Source: Chondrosia reniformis
Lineage: Eukaryota; Porifera; Demospongiae; Chondrillida; Chondrillidae
Length of the DNA stretch: 64,000 nt
Assembly (NCBI GenBank): GCA_947172415.1
Contig: OX359199.1
Span: 5,329,384-5,393,383 of the forward strand
Reading direction: 5' to 3'
This document shows, piece after piece, positions 44,818-56,357 of this stretch. The position numbers were made by a program, and so were the translations under genes. Within the stretch, counting starts at the first letter, position 1, and each line of letters starts with the position of its first letter. The notes under the pieces are model-generated. The model had not been told where the DNA came from and did no database searches. It saw only the letters and a list, made by a program, of their open reading frames with translations.

Positions 44818-47800
44818 ATGGAAGGAATAATTGTAAGCTTCTGGATCTGAATTGTTATTTATGTTCATTTTATAATTCCTAGTATTATATTAAGCATTGT
44901 CAGTGACGTAATTTACTAGCATATGTACATGTACGCATATGTAGACACAAAAGAAGATAGATAGTGAATACAAAGTTTGTGAAAATGAATGTGCCACAAT
45001 GGAGTCTGTAATTGGCGATCAGTCGGCCAATGAATGCAGCCTACTCCCAGAAGACAAGGAACAAGAGGTGTCTTCAAGTATCACAAGTGAAAATGATGGA
45101 AGAGAACTAATTAAAACTGTTGCTATGGATACAGGCCTTAGTTTGGTTGTCAGTATTGCACTGGGGAATTCAGATATTGTCACAAGTGCTGACCTTGCTA
45201 TTGCCATGACAACCACCAGCGACCATGTAGCCATGGGAACTAGACAACCAATAGCCATAGAAATGAATCATAATGACGACATAAATACAACCAAGCCTAT
45301 TGTAAAGTCTCCTTCATCACTCTATGAAGCCAATAGGACTATCTATGGTGAAGGAGTGCCACGGGATAACAGTTTCAGGAAAAGGTCTCAAAGGGATTAT
45401 ACCACTTCTAAATGTAAGAAGATGTGCAACAATCTGTCAAAGATGACCTCCTCCAATGGTCCCACATGTGAAATGGAGACTGGAGATTTGCCATCCCTCA
45501 CAAAATCCACTCCGACCACCCACCCCATTTACTGTATTGGAGATCTTGTATGGTCCCGTATCACGCCTAAGTCTCCCTGGTGTCCCAGCATGGTAACGTA
45601 TGACCCCAAAATGGTTGTATTCTTCAAGAAGACAAGAGGCCGAATGGAGTATCATGTTCAGTGGTTTGGTGCGAGGGCTTCCAGGAGCTGGGTCCCAGCC
45701 TCCCAAATGCACCCTGTGACCAGCCCAGACAAGCATCCACTGTGAGTCTCCTATCATTTAATCTACATACTTAGTACAATATTACATTTATACACTTTTG
45801 TGTATTGCACAACCATTTTAATAATATACGTAATACCTATGTAGAGAAAAGAGGACAAGTGGTACAATTTCCTTGAAGGAGCTTAAAAGAGCTTTTCAAT
45901 TGACCAACAGAGAAAGAAAAATAGAGTTTATATACAATTTTAGTCAGGACAAGCCACTCCCATCTGTTACTAAGCAACAGAAATCAAAACCAAAGCAATC
46001 CAGCAGGGCATCAGAAGAATGTGTGGGTGGGGTCAATCAGTCAGGGGGTGTGGTCAGGTCATCAGCGGTTGGGGTGAATGTTAGCTCTCTAGGAAGTGCA
46101 CTGTCTTCTTCTCTAATTGCAACCAAGGGGGAAGAAAGTACACCAGGTTGTCATAGCAACCAAACCCATCCCCCTGATACTCACCCCCACCTAGAAGATA
46201 CTAATGTTAGTGTATTGTTGACTCCCCCTGAGTCAAGTCCATCCATCTCTCCACAGCCTTCTGAGGTGGGGCAGTTCTCTGATGTGTTGACCAATCACAT
46301 TTCAGACGAACCAGCCATCATCAAAGCAGTCAATCATAAGAAATCCAAGTCAAAAAAGAGTAAGCCCCATGTGTCTTTAGATGACCACACCCCTTCTGTG
46401 CTAGGCCCTGGTGAATGTTCCATTTGTCTGAAAGGCTCCAAAGAGGTCATCATTTGTGACAAATGTAAAAGGGGTGTGCACCATGACTGCATTGGTCTGA
46501 CACACCTACCAGCCTTCCCATTTGTCTGTGACGAGTGCCTGCTCTTGGAGACACAGTGCTTTATTTGCAAGTCATCTCGTGGGGAGCCTATCGCTTGCAG
46601 AGAGAAGAGCTGTTACCTGAGATATCATGAGGCTTGCATCAAGGATAAAGAAGGTTTTGTATGGTTAAAGGATGGCTTTAAGTGTCCCGCTCACTGCTGT
46701 ATGAGATGCAAGCTGTCTACAAACAGCCAGCCCTCAAAGGCCCATCTAATCACCTGTGAGAGGTGTCTGTTAACCTTGCACAACAACAGCGAGTGCTTGG
46801 TAGCCGGATGTGAAATATTGGGCAACGGGAGCATGCTCTGCTACCGGCACTTTAAGGAGGAGAAAAGGTCTGGCTACGCAAGGAAGGGGAAGAGGAAGCT
46901 TCCCCTGAATATCAACCTGGACTGGTGCTTCTTGTGCGGGGAAGGTGGCCTGCTTCTCTGTTGCGATGTGTGCTCCACAGCCTACCACACCAAGTGCCTC
47001 AAAAGTGATGAGGAGGATGAAAAAGATCAACAGATCTGCCAAGCCAACAAGATGGCACCTCCAGAAGAGAGTAAGATGCTATTTCCAGATGAAAAGGGAA
47101 AACAGCTTCCACAAAATGACAGCAGTGACAAGGGACCACAAGATGACAGCAGTGACAAGATACCACAAGATGACAGCAGTGACAAGGGACCACAAGATGA
47201 CAGCAGTGACAAGGGACCACAAGATGACAGCAGTGACAAGGGACCACAAGATGACAGCAGTGACAAGGGACCACAAGATGACAGCAGTGACAAGGGACCA
47301 CAAGATGACAGCAGTGACAAGGTACCACAAGATGACAGCAGTGACAAGGGACCACGAGATGACAGCAGTGACAAGGGACCACGAGATGACAGCAGTGACA
47401 AAGGACCACGATATGATAGCAGTGACAAGGGACCACAAGATGACAGCAGTGACAAGGGACCACGAGATGATAGCAGTGACACGATGGATGTCTTCAACCT
47501 CAATGGTGAGGTTACAGAATTGGCAGATCATCCAGCCTCCTTGTGTTCTGGTGGCAATGAGTGGCTATGTCCAGACTGCCGGGTCCATAACCAGATAACA
47601 TACGGAAGTCTAGCATGGTGCAAGTGTGGTAGTCACAGGTCAGTAAGATGTCTATCTTAGCTAATTGCTGTACTCTATGTGTGCATTAATACATGTGTAC
47701 ATTTTACTATCCCAGGTGGTGGCCTTGTGAGGTGATTCACCCAAATAAGGTAGACCCGGGTGTCATGAAGACCAAACCATGCAATTGCACTTTTCTGGTT

Positions 47801-50000
47801 CAGTTTTTTGGGACCAAAGAACATTGGTGGACACATCACGGAAGGTGAGAAGGCTCAGGAGTGATGAGGGGGTACTTGAGTGAAGGGCGTGTTTAGAGGT
47901 ACAGTACTTGAGTAAGGGGTGTGACCATCTATGATAAGGGGTACTTGACTGAGGGATGGTATTAAGGAATTTATTTTAGCATAGCAATTGGCATAGGTTG
48001 AACAAAATACTATTATCTACTGAACTAATTTTGATTATCATATCTGGTAGGTGTGTCCCTTATCATAAGCCAGAAGTAGGAGGGGCTCAGAGGAATGATT
48101 TCATCCTAAAAGTGAAGGGCAAAGTGGAGGCTTCGCTGAAGAAAGGTAAGAAATGAAATGGAGTTTATCGTTATCTTTAACCTCTCAAATGTACCCTTTC
48201 TCTAGCATATGAAGAAGTTGCTCAAAGAGCAGAGGAGAAGGACAAGGCCAAGAAAACAAGCAAGAAGTACACTAGTCTTAAAGTATGTGTCCACATACAG
48301 TTGGCGGACTGTAAGATGGTCCCCCTCATGTACTGTCATTCCTCCTCCGTTGCCCTCTCCTATTTAGAATAACAAGTATTTGGTGCCTGTTCCAATGAGT
48401 GATGTAAGTCAGGGTGCTTGTCAGTGTACCGAGCAGTGCCCCTGTAGCGATGATGGAGTATGCTACAACAGAGCCATGAAGATGGAGTGTTCTGGAGAGA
48501 CATGTCGACTAGGTGAGCCAGTGATGGACACGGATCAGTCAGGCCTCATTGTACATTACATTACAAAACTTTAATGTCTCTTAGTAATGTAGATTGGTGG
48601 GTAGGTGGGTAGGTAGGTAGGTGGGTAGGTAGGTAGGTGGGTAGGTGGGTAGGTGGGTAGGTGGGTAGGTGGGTAGGTAGGTGGGTAGGTGGGTAGGTGG
48701 GTAGGTAGGTGGGTAGGTAGGTGGGTAGGTGGGTAGGTAGGTAGGTGGGTAGGTAGGTAGGTGGGTAGGTAGGTGGGTAGGTGGGTAGGTAGGTAGGTGG
48801 GTAGGTGGGTAGGTAGATAGGTAGGTAGGTAGGTAGGTAGGTAGGTGGGTAGGTGGGTAGGTAGGTAGGTAGGTAGGTAGATAGGTAGGTAGGTAGGTAG
48901 GTAGGTAGGTGGGTAGGTGGGTAGGTAGGTAGGTGGGTAGGTAGGTGGGTAGGTAGGTAGGTAGGTAGGTAGGTAGGTAGGTAGGTAGGTAGGTAGGTAG
49001 GTAGGAGGTAGGTAGGTGGGTAGGTAGGTAGGTAGGTCCCAATTTGTTGTATTGTAAATATTTATTGAATTGACATAAAAATCCATCTTGCTGTTTAAAC
49101 TCTGACAGGTGAAGTTTGCCAAAACAGGAGAATATCTGAAAAGAAGTATGTTCACTGCCAGCCATTATTCACTGGTGCAAAGGGCTGGGGTCTCAAGACA
49201 TGTCAGGATATTCAGAGTGGGGAGTTTGTTATAGAGTACATTGGTGAGGTCATTGATGATGCCATGTGCAAGGAGAGGTTGGAGAGATACATGAGGAATG
49301 GAAAGAATTGCTTCTATATACTCTCTTTGGATAAAGGGATCTACATTGACGCTGCATCAAAGGCCAGCCTAGCCAGGTGAGCTGATGGCATTTGAGTATG
49401 CCTGTGGTTATTGTAAAGCTGATGTACCACTGGACAGGCCTTTAAAGATTCAATCCAATTAGCACACTTAACCACAACTTTTCCTTTTTAGTAATTGAAT
49501 TGGGTAGGATTTCATAAAGTTATGTTGTAATTAAAGACTAATAGAAATATATGCATAAAATACGTATAGTACATACTTTAAATTTAGCTTCAAGTTTTAT
49601 ACTTTGTGTTGTGTTCAATGGAATGATTCTATCCCTCCTTCCATTACATTCTCACCCTCATAGGTTCATTAATCACAGCTGCCAACCCAACCTGGAGACC
49701 CAGAAGTGGTTGGTAGGTGGCCGAACATGCATTGGTCTGTTTGCCCTCTCCGACATCCCATCAGGGACAGAGCTGACCTTTGACTATCAGCTGGACACCC
49801 TTGGCCACAGCAAGATGAAGTGTCACTGTGGGGCAGAAAACTGTAGTGGGTTCCTTGGAGAGAAGGTCAAAGGAAGAGCTGGTAATGTACAGGTTGCGGA
49901 GAAAGGTAATGGAAGTGGCAGCAAGAGTACTTTGAAAAAGAAAAAGATCAAATCTAAGAGGCACTCATCTGCTTCCAAACAGAAGGAAGATATTTCTTGA
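44818..50000 (+). CDS. NSD-family histone H3K36 methyltransferase
   Basis: Chromatin enzyme that dimethylates H3K36. The start at 44818 gives MEGII, spliced to [19 protein letters not shown] 1 is [21 protein letters not shown] Ser/Thr-rich linker leads to PHD fingers ([19 protein letters not shown], then [28 protein letters not shown]). The next PHD starts [19 protein letters not shown], but its last ligands (WLCPDC) follow about 190 residues later, after a DSSDKGPQD repeat. Then comes a second PWWP ([16 protein letters not shown]). The AWS region has [17 protein letters not shown]. The SET domain has [36 protein letters not shown] and ELTFDYQLD, and a post-[17 protein letters not shown] Lys-rich tail ends KQKEDIS. 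Domain order fits NSD1/2/3. An intron at about 48513-49108 is filled by a tetranucleotide array. Confidence 0.94.
47117..47482 (+). repeat. 27-bp coding minisatellite inside an NSD PHD finger
   Basis: About 14 units of GACAGCAGTGACAAGGGACC plus ACAAGAT encode DSSDKGPQD with variants (KIPQ, KVPQ, KGPR). The coding frame is open from 45873 to 47660, and three reverse frames are open too, as expected for a repeat whose length is a multiple of three. Confidence 0.92.
48595..49037 (+). repeat. Tetranucleotide array (GGTA/GGTG)n in NSD intron
   Basis: About 440 bp of TAGG and TGGG units. Runs of GGGTAGGTGGGTAGG give several G-triplets in a row, so the plus strand could form G-quadruplexes. It lies between the AWS exon and the exon starting [12 protein letters not shown]. 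Confidence 0.95.
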
Positions 50001-50436
50001 CCTATGGACTGTAGCTCTAATATATTTCTAAGTTGTGCATATTAATTTAAAGTGTTTTAAGCTTCTCAGTATATTAATTTTATATCATTAACTTATGTTC
50101 AGGAGTGAACAATTAAGCTTAAAGTATCTCAATTGGTATTTTATTAATATTGCTGGATCAATGTTTGGGAAGACCAATTTTTATTACAGGGTTATACCCT
50201 CAGCCATTTATCAACTGATTCTAATACGATTGCTAGTTATATACTTAATACATGTATACTTCTTTGTTACTTTGACATATGTGTAGTATGCATGATGTGC
50301 AGCATATGTGTATAATGATACTCCAATGTCTGTTTACATGTACTTACCACATGTTTACAAAACCATACATTAGTGTGCCTTGTAAGCCACTTATAATTAT
50401 TCTATTATGAAGGGTTCATCAAACACCACTAGGAAG
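50001..50436. other. Convergent gap NSD to GATD3
   Basis: AT-rich sequence holding the two 3' UTRs. Nothing else recognised. Confidence 0.5.
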
Positions 50437-52141
50437 CTACTTTTCAGTCAGTTTCACAACTTCTGCTACAAAACCAGCAATCCCATCAAATATATCAGCA
50501 AGAGGGGCTTCCCCCATGAAGGCTGGCACTGTGACAACCTTGTTTACTGCATCCACATGACATTCCTAATGCAACACAAAGTCAAGCCATTAAGGTAAAC
50601 ACCCAGCCCCTAGTATGTACTAGAGATGGATGTAGCATTGATGACCAATCATTGGGACCATATACAACTATGCAACTATCAATTAATTGTTATAATATAT
50701 TGTGCCTATTGTGTGCAATACCTTGACAGTGTCCTTAGCAATGTGGTTTGCACCTAGTGTTTTGAGATCTTTCACTGTACCAGCATATGGCCAACACCCC
50801 CCCTCCTCTGATTCCCCACCCACTGTTATCTCCACCCCTTTGAGTGCCTTGGCAACCAGCACCGGAGCAATGCATGTGAAACTAAGTAGACATAATCTAA
50901 GTCAACAAATCTAATAAAAATGAAAAATTTTAATGAGCTAACCCCATTGGTTTGCCCGATGAGTGGAACCCTTTAATTATACGCTCTACATCCTTATCAA
51001 GAGTGCACTCTGCCTGTTTTATTGCATAATCACACCTATAGAAATGCAAAGTCAAGCATATATGTCCCATATGATTCTCCTAAGTCAAGGGGGCGGGGCC
51101 TACAGGTTCTTAGCAGCTCCAAATCCTCCAGGAAAGACAACAGCATCGTGCTCCTCAACTAAGAGTTGAGAAAGAGGGTCTACTTTACCTCTAGCAATGC
51201 GAGCAGACTCCACCAATACATTCCTATATAACAGTGATATGGCTGACGTGAAACACAATATAGTAGTAGTATTATCCAGAGAAGCATTATAATATTATAC
51301 AGTACAAGTTACAATACTAAATATATATATGCAAGAAGACATGCTGTAAAGTAATATTACCAACTAAAGCACTACCTATCTGTTAGATTCTTAGCATTCC
51401 ACTCCTGCCCAGGTAGCTTTAAACATTCAATATAAATGTACGATGACAGCTTTTATGTAATATATACGTACCTCTCCTGCTGCATCTCTTCTCCTTTGAT
51501 GTGGTTAATCACATGATGCTGTGGCTTGTCTGGTGCATACATCTTCACATCAGCAGAATATCTGGAGAGGTTAACCAGTATGGCCGAGGCCTCGTGTATC
51601 TCGCTCCCATCGTATACTCCACTACCTGACAACACCTACAGGCCATAGATATAACGATAACGATAATCGATTCTGATCTGTACTATATATGGTATTTTAA
51701 AACTGAATATGACCCTTGTATTTTATATTTTATAGTGACTCATGGGCCCAGTCTGGCCTAGTGCATACATCATATTTTGATTTGCACTTGTCACTCTTAA
51801 TAAATGTTATTATCATTATAACCGCATCGTATCAGGTATATTTCCATTGGAACTAATTGGAACTTCACTGTGAAGAGGCATACGGCTTCCTTGATAAAAT
51901 TAAAGCAATCCATATATACACATGGGTCATGCTCGTCTCGGTATTGCATTGAATGAGTTTCACAAAATTATTAAATGTTTCGAGTTTTGAAATAATGCAA
52001 GTTGGTACTTGAAAATCAGTGCATTTTACAGGAAAATCAAGCTCCCCTAATTCCACTCACAACTGCTATTTTAGGAGTTCTACCAACAGTCGCAGCTATC
52101 CCTCGAGAAAAGAACACACCCCTGCTGAGAGCGGTATTCAT
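50437..52141 (-). CDS. GATD3: GATD3/ES1 mitochondrial glutamine-amidotransferase-like protein
   Basis: DJ-1/PfpI-superfamily mitochondrial protein implicated in removing glycation products. Exon 1 (start 52141) gives [20 protein letters not shown], a basic presequence, then RTPKIAV. The next exon gives [39 protein letters not shown]. Later exons give [75 protein letters not shown] and [20 protein letters not shown]. The end is [19 protein letters not shown], then VVKLTEK at 50437. The nucleophile-elbow Cys lies in GLCCISP. The intron between exons 1 and 2 is about 420 bp and non-coding. It is in tandem with PDCD4, 183 bp away. Confidence 0.92.
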
Positions 52142-52269
52142 CGTATTCATTTACGCACACGCACGAAAACGTATACGACTCCACCCGCAATCTAACGTGA
52201 AAAAACTAATAATTGTACATTGGCAAAGCTACTGGAATACATTTGTTAAGTTCAAATGATTTGTAATAC

Positions 52270-52352
52270 GTGAAACATAATCAGTTATTATTCAATCTTC
52301 AGGTTCCTTTATCAAGCCACCGATTCAATCTTCAGGTTCCTTTATCAAGCCA
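52270..52352 (-). repeat. 32-bp tandem duplication at the PDCD4 stop codon
   Basis: TTCAATCTTCAGGTTCCTTT followed by ATCAAGCCACC occurs twice in a row, with GA or similar between. On the coding strand the unit covers GGLIKEPED and its stop TGA, so the last codons and stop are repeated just downstream of the real stop. Confidence 0.85.
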
Positions 52353-55300
52353 CCATCTCCTTGACTTACAAAACGTTTGCGGCCACTGTAGAAGAAGATG
52401 TATTGTAACACATGTACAAACAAGCCGGACCTGTACATCTCAAAAGACAATACAGCCAGCTATCCAACCAAATGTGGTACCCAATTGGTAAACGCGCAAT
52501 ACTTCCATAAAGTAATTGCTAAAAGTTAAGACAGCCCCCATAACACTGACCTTAATGCATTCACTAGCAATTCAAGCATGCTCTGCTTGTTGTTGTACAC
52601 TCACCGTTGTGGCAGCTCTTGCATCAGTCGGTTGGACACAAACCCACTTTTGTGGCCTTTCTCAATAAACTTGGCCAAAGTGGTGTAGGCATTGGGTACA
52701 TCAAGGCATATCTCAGCTATATCTTCATAGATACGGAGGACACCCTACAAGTGTTAAACAAAAGAATAAAAAGCAAATGGAAGATGTACTTTTCAGTGAT
52801 GGTAGTGTCAGATTTAGTTCTTCAGTGGCCATGCTATATTACAAGACCCACATGATTCATTTGGTCTTTAGTGATAACTCCAGCTTCATATAAGTGTCCC
52901 GTTAGCTTGAACATCAACTCTAAACATAGTTCTGAACTCTTCTCAATGGACAACAGAATAGCCTGAGAAAAGGTATGCTCTATTTAACTAATGCATTTAA
53001 CAAGCTTCATGTAATGTGTATGTGATTGCAATATTCACCTCATACACAATTTCATGGTGGAAATGCGGCACATCAAGGTCACTGATGCAGCGACACGCCT
53101 CCTGAAGGTCACTGGAAGCTATGTATTCCTCCAGTATCATGTTCATCTGATACAACAAATGCAACACAGTTACACCACACATGGAAAGAATGCATGATGA
53201 AGTGTTTACCTGCTTAGTGAGGGCCTTGACTGGCCACTGTCCTCCACCCACCCCCCAAATGCTGTCCAGCCTCGCTATGCCATGCTTCATTGTGACCAGC
53301 ACCTCAGCTCTTTTATAGGCAGCTCTACACAGTGAGGAATGGTGTTACCATCTGACAAAGGCCACACACACAGAGACTGTATTATATAGACACACCTCCC
53401 TACCCACATGCCACACCTCCCTACCCACATGCCACACCTCCCTACCCACATGCCACACCTCCCTACCCACATGCCACACCTCCCTACCCACATGCCACAC
53501 CTCCCTACCCACATACATACTTATAAAGCAGTGCACAGCACTGGACTGTTAAAATTTCCTCCTCACACACCCATCACACTCACTTTGCTTTATCATTGTT
53601 GGCTCCATTCTTAGTCAGATAAGATGGTGGAATACAGTCATCTGCAATCGCTCGAGCTAAAAATTTACAAAATACCTGGAATGGGGTACAAATAATCATA
53701 TAACACACTAACAAACACGTCCCATTCACAGCACACATACATCTGAGGCATCAGGAGAATCCAAAGTTAAATCGTCCAGTTCTTTGGATACGGCATCAAA
53801 ACCTACAAAGGGGCACATTAGAATGAACATTATGAAGATCACCACCCACTAATCACATATACATTATCAAATACTCCTTTACAGTCTCAGAAGTTGGAGA
53901 CCATTTGATCTAATTGGTTACTTGTATTTCATGCAACATTAGAGTATACAAACACCAAATGATCCCTACACAATCTCTACACTGCTTCTCCTATCACCAT
54001 ACCTTTAATCATGTCTCTCGAGTTGAAGTACTTTCCATGCAAGACAGCTATGAGTCTCGAACTCATCTCCTTATAAGCTGGTTTTTTCTCCATTGCCAAA
54101 GTGAGCAACACACGAATAAACTATGTCAAGATTTGCACCACAAGTAAAATTAAAATCTAAAGACAACTACAAATCATATTCACATACTTCAGAGCGGCCA
54201 TCTTTTACATTGTATTCATTCAATGCTCTCTATTCATAAAAAAAAACATTTTTTAGTACAATACTTTACCAAAATCTTCACATAACTCACCAAAACCTCA
54301 TCACTGTTGGCTGAATCATAATATTCCTGCAAGGATGATAAGGGTGCACACTCACTGGTTCCCTTGAGACAAGCCACATTTAATAAACAGCAAATTTGCT
54401 TTCATGATGTAACCAGGGCCACCAATAACAGAACTATTCATACCCAGCTTCACACACAACAAGACATACTTCTATGGTATCTTTAGATATTTTTGCAAAT
54501 TCTTCCCCAGAAAGTTCAACATTTGAAGCTGTTACTTGTACAGTGTCCTGCAAATGAGGGCATAAGCCATACAAATCCTTTCTAATGCTCATATAGTTTA
54601 CACTATAATAATCAATTTAAGGAGTAAAATTGTCTATTTAAAGGTGCCTGTTTGTAATTTGCAGAGCAAACAAGATTCTACTTTGTAAATTAGGACAGTC
54701 TACAGGTGCTTACCAGCTCCTCCTCGCTATCATAGTTTGGATCTTTGGTGTCTCTGGTGTGACCTGTTTCCTCAACATAAGTATCAGTCAACTTTCCCCA
54801 AGTGTACTTGCCTCCTCCGCCACCTTCAGAAGATGCAGAGAAGTGGAAGAGAGGGGAGGGAGAGGGAGAGAGGAAGAGGAAGTGGGAGAGGGGACGAGAA
54901 AGAGAGAAAAGTTGGAAGGAAGGGAGAGAGGAATAGGGAGATAGAGAATGAGATAGTGGAGGTCAACCTTAAAGAAATAAATCAAACACTAGATAAAATG
55001 AAAAAGCCCAAAAGATAACTCATTTCAAAAGATCTCACACAGCTATATACAGTCCATTCATATACTACATTTGTTATGCTTGGTTGAGGACAATAAGTGT
55101 ATAAATTGATTTACTTTTGATATAAAATTCCATTTACTACATTAGTAATGTTTCCATACCTACAATTGTGGCAATGAATAGTTTAAAACATGTTGTCATT
55201 GACTAGCCTATTACTATGAGAATAAAATTGCATTGTAATAGTTACACCAACCACAGTCGAACTCTACACAAACACAAGGACAAATAATTGGATTCACAGG

Positions 55301-55722
55301 GGCATCATAATGACATTCATGGCTTGTTATCAAAGCTACAGGTTATTCATCACCTGATGATGTGCAAAATCTTGAGTTACACTGCACACTAGCTATACAT
55401 TAATACCTTTCTTGGGGAGTCCTCTCACACCCGTACGAGAATGTCTGTCCTTGCTCATGTTCTTCAGCAGCTTGGTGGGGGAGGGCGGGGTCAGGGGTTC
55501 CAGAGCTGCAGTAGGGGAGTGCCCGTTCTTGCTCAGCTTTGGTAGCTTTCTCTTTGCTTTGTTTTTTGGTCTCGCGTCTATCTTGTCCAGCTCTTCCGCG
55601 TCTGCCATGTCTCCAAAGTTGAATAATTGCTCAGGCATCTTACCTACCTGGCTTCCTCCATTCTCGAATCCGTTTTCCAGCTGCTTTCCATCCACTTCCA
55701 TCTCGCCTGTATGTTGTGACAT
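52325..55722 (-). CDS. PDCD4: PDCD4, MA3-domain translation inhibitor
   Basis: PDCD4 binds eIF4A through two MA3 domains and represses cap-dependent translation. The first ATG in frame is at 55722 (MSQHTGEMEVDGKQLENG). The N-terminal exon is basic (RPKNKAKRKLPKLSKNGHSP) and contains RGLPKKG, a family block. Then GKYTWGKLTDTYVEETG, TKDPNYDSEEEL. MA3-1 includes ISKDTIEEYYDSANSDEVL, LTLAMEKKPAYKEMSSRL, TLDSPDASDVFCKFLARAIA. The linker has SIWGVGGGQWPVKALTKQ. MA3-2 includes LEEYIASSDLQEACRCISDL, DVPHFHHEIVYE and CLDVPNAYTTLAKFIEKG. The last exon gives GRKRFVSQGDGGLIKEPED, very close to the vertebrate end. About a dozen exons. A separate open frame overlaps the 5' leader. Confidence 0.95.
53396..53516. 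repeat. 21-bp minisatellite in PDCD4 intron
   Basis: Six copies of CCACACCTCCCTACCCACAT plus G, in the intron before the exon AAYKRAEVLVTMKHG. Confidence 0.88.
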
Positions 55723-56357
55723 TTCCAATCCGTTCCACTGCTAACCAGTTCTTCCAATGCCCTTTTACCAGTAGAGCGTATCCTGCACACGATATATATC
55801 TCCTTTCCAGTTGGTGGGGGGTTAGGGGTACGACTTTTAGCGTACTTCGCTCTCGGCTCTACTGTCACAGCGTTCCCTTCCTTCGTGGCAATTACGTTGC
55901 CAGACGTTCGCTTCCCTAAATGTTCTCTAGCTATTTTGTCGGTCCTGTCTTTTGTAAGCGTCTGTATCGACCTTCTCGAAGTACCTACTGTAAAAAAATC
56001 TGATGCAACGAAATCGGAAGTAAACAAATGACGTTTTACTTATGTGGACCAATCAAATTCAATTATTTTATACTATTGTTATTCCGTAAGTTCCTAATTA
56101 TTACTAAAGTTCACTAATCGAATAACTCAGCTGACACTGCAATTGAATTCACCCTACATAAATAGAGAATACACAGTAGTTTCGATTGGCTAAATCAAAA
56201 CACACAAATTACAAATTGACATTATCTCAACAGCAACAGTATTCAAAGAGCTAGCACAGAGTTCAAAGGAGAGTTGCATCAACTATACTACCTATATACA
56301 CTTCACCCTTCGTTGCTCATCAAGATAGCTATGACATCACAACTTACATCAGCTTTG
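55723..56357. other. Gap between PDCD4 start and aminopeptidase stop, with an unexplained open frame
   Basis: A minus-strand frame stays open from 56027 to 55644 and overlaps the start of PDCD4 in another frame. It contains TKDRTDKIAREHLGKRTSG and TGKEIYIVCRIRSTGKRALE. A good acceptor-like TTTTTTTACAG ends at about 55988. I do not recognise the product. It could be PDCD4 leader or an alternative first exon. The rest of the gap is AT-rich with nothing recognised. Confidence 0.35.

Noticed and set aside
46999-47531. Three minus-strand repeat ORFs opposite the NSD array
   Set aside because: They are shadows of a 27-bp repeat; the plus frame continues into zinc-finger and PWWP sequence on both sides.
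48595-49037. Interstitial telomere
   Set aside because: The unit is GGTA/GGTG, not TTAGGG, and it lies inside an intron.
48571-49165. LPTYLPTY-type ORFs on the minus strand
   Set aside because: They result from the GGTA/GGTG array in the NSD intron, on the opposite strand.
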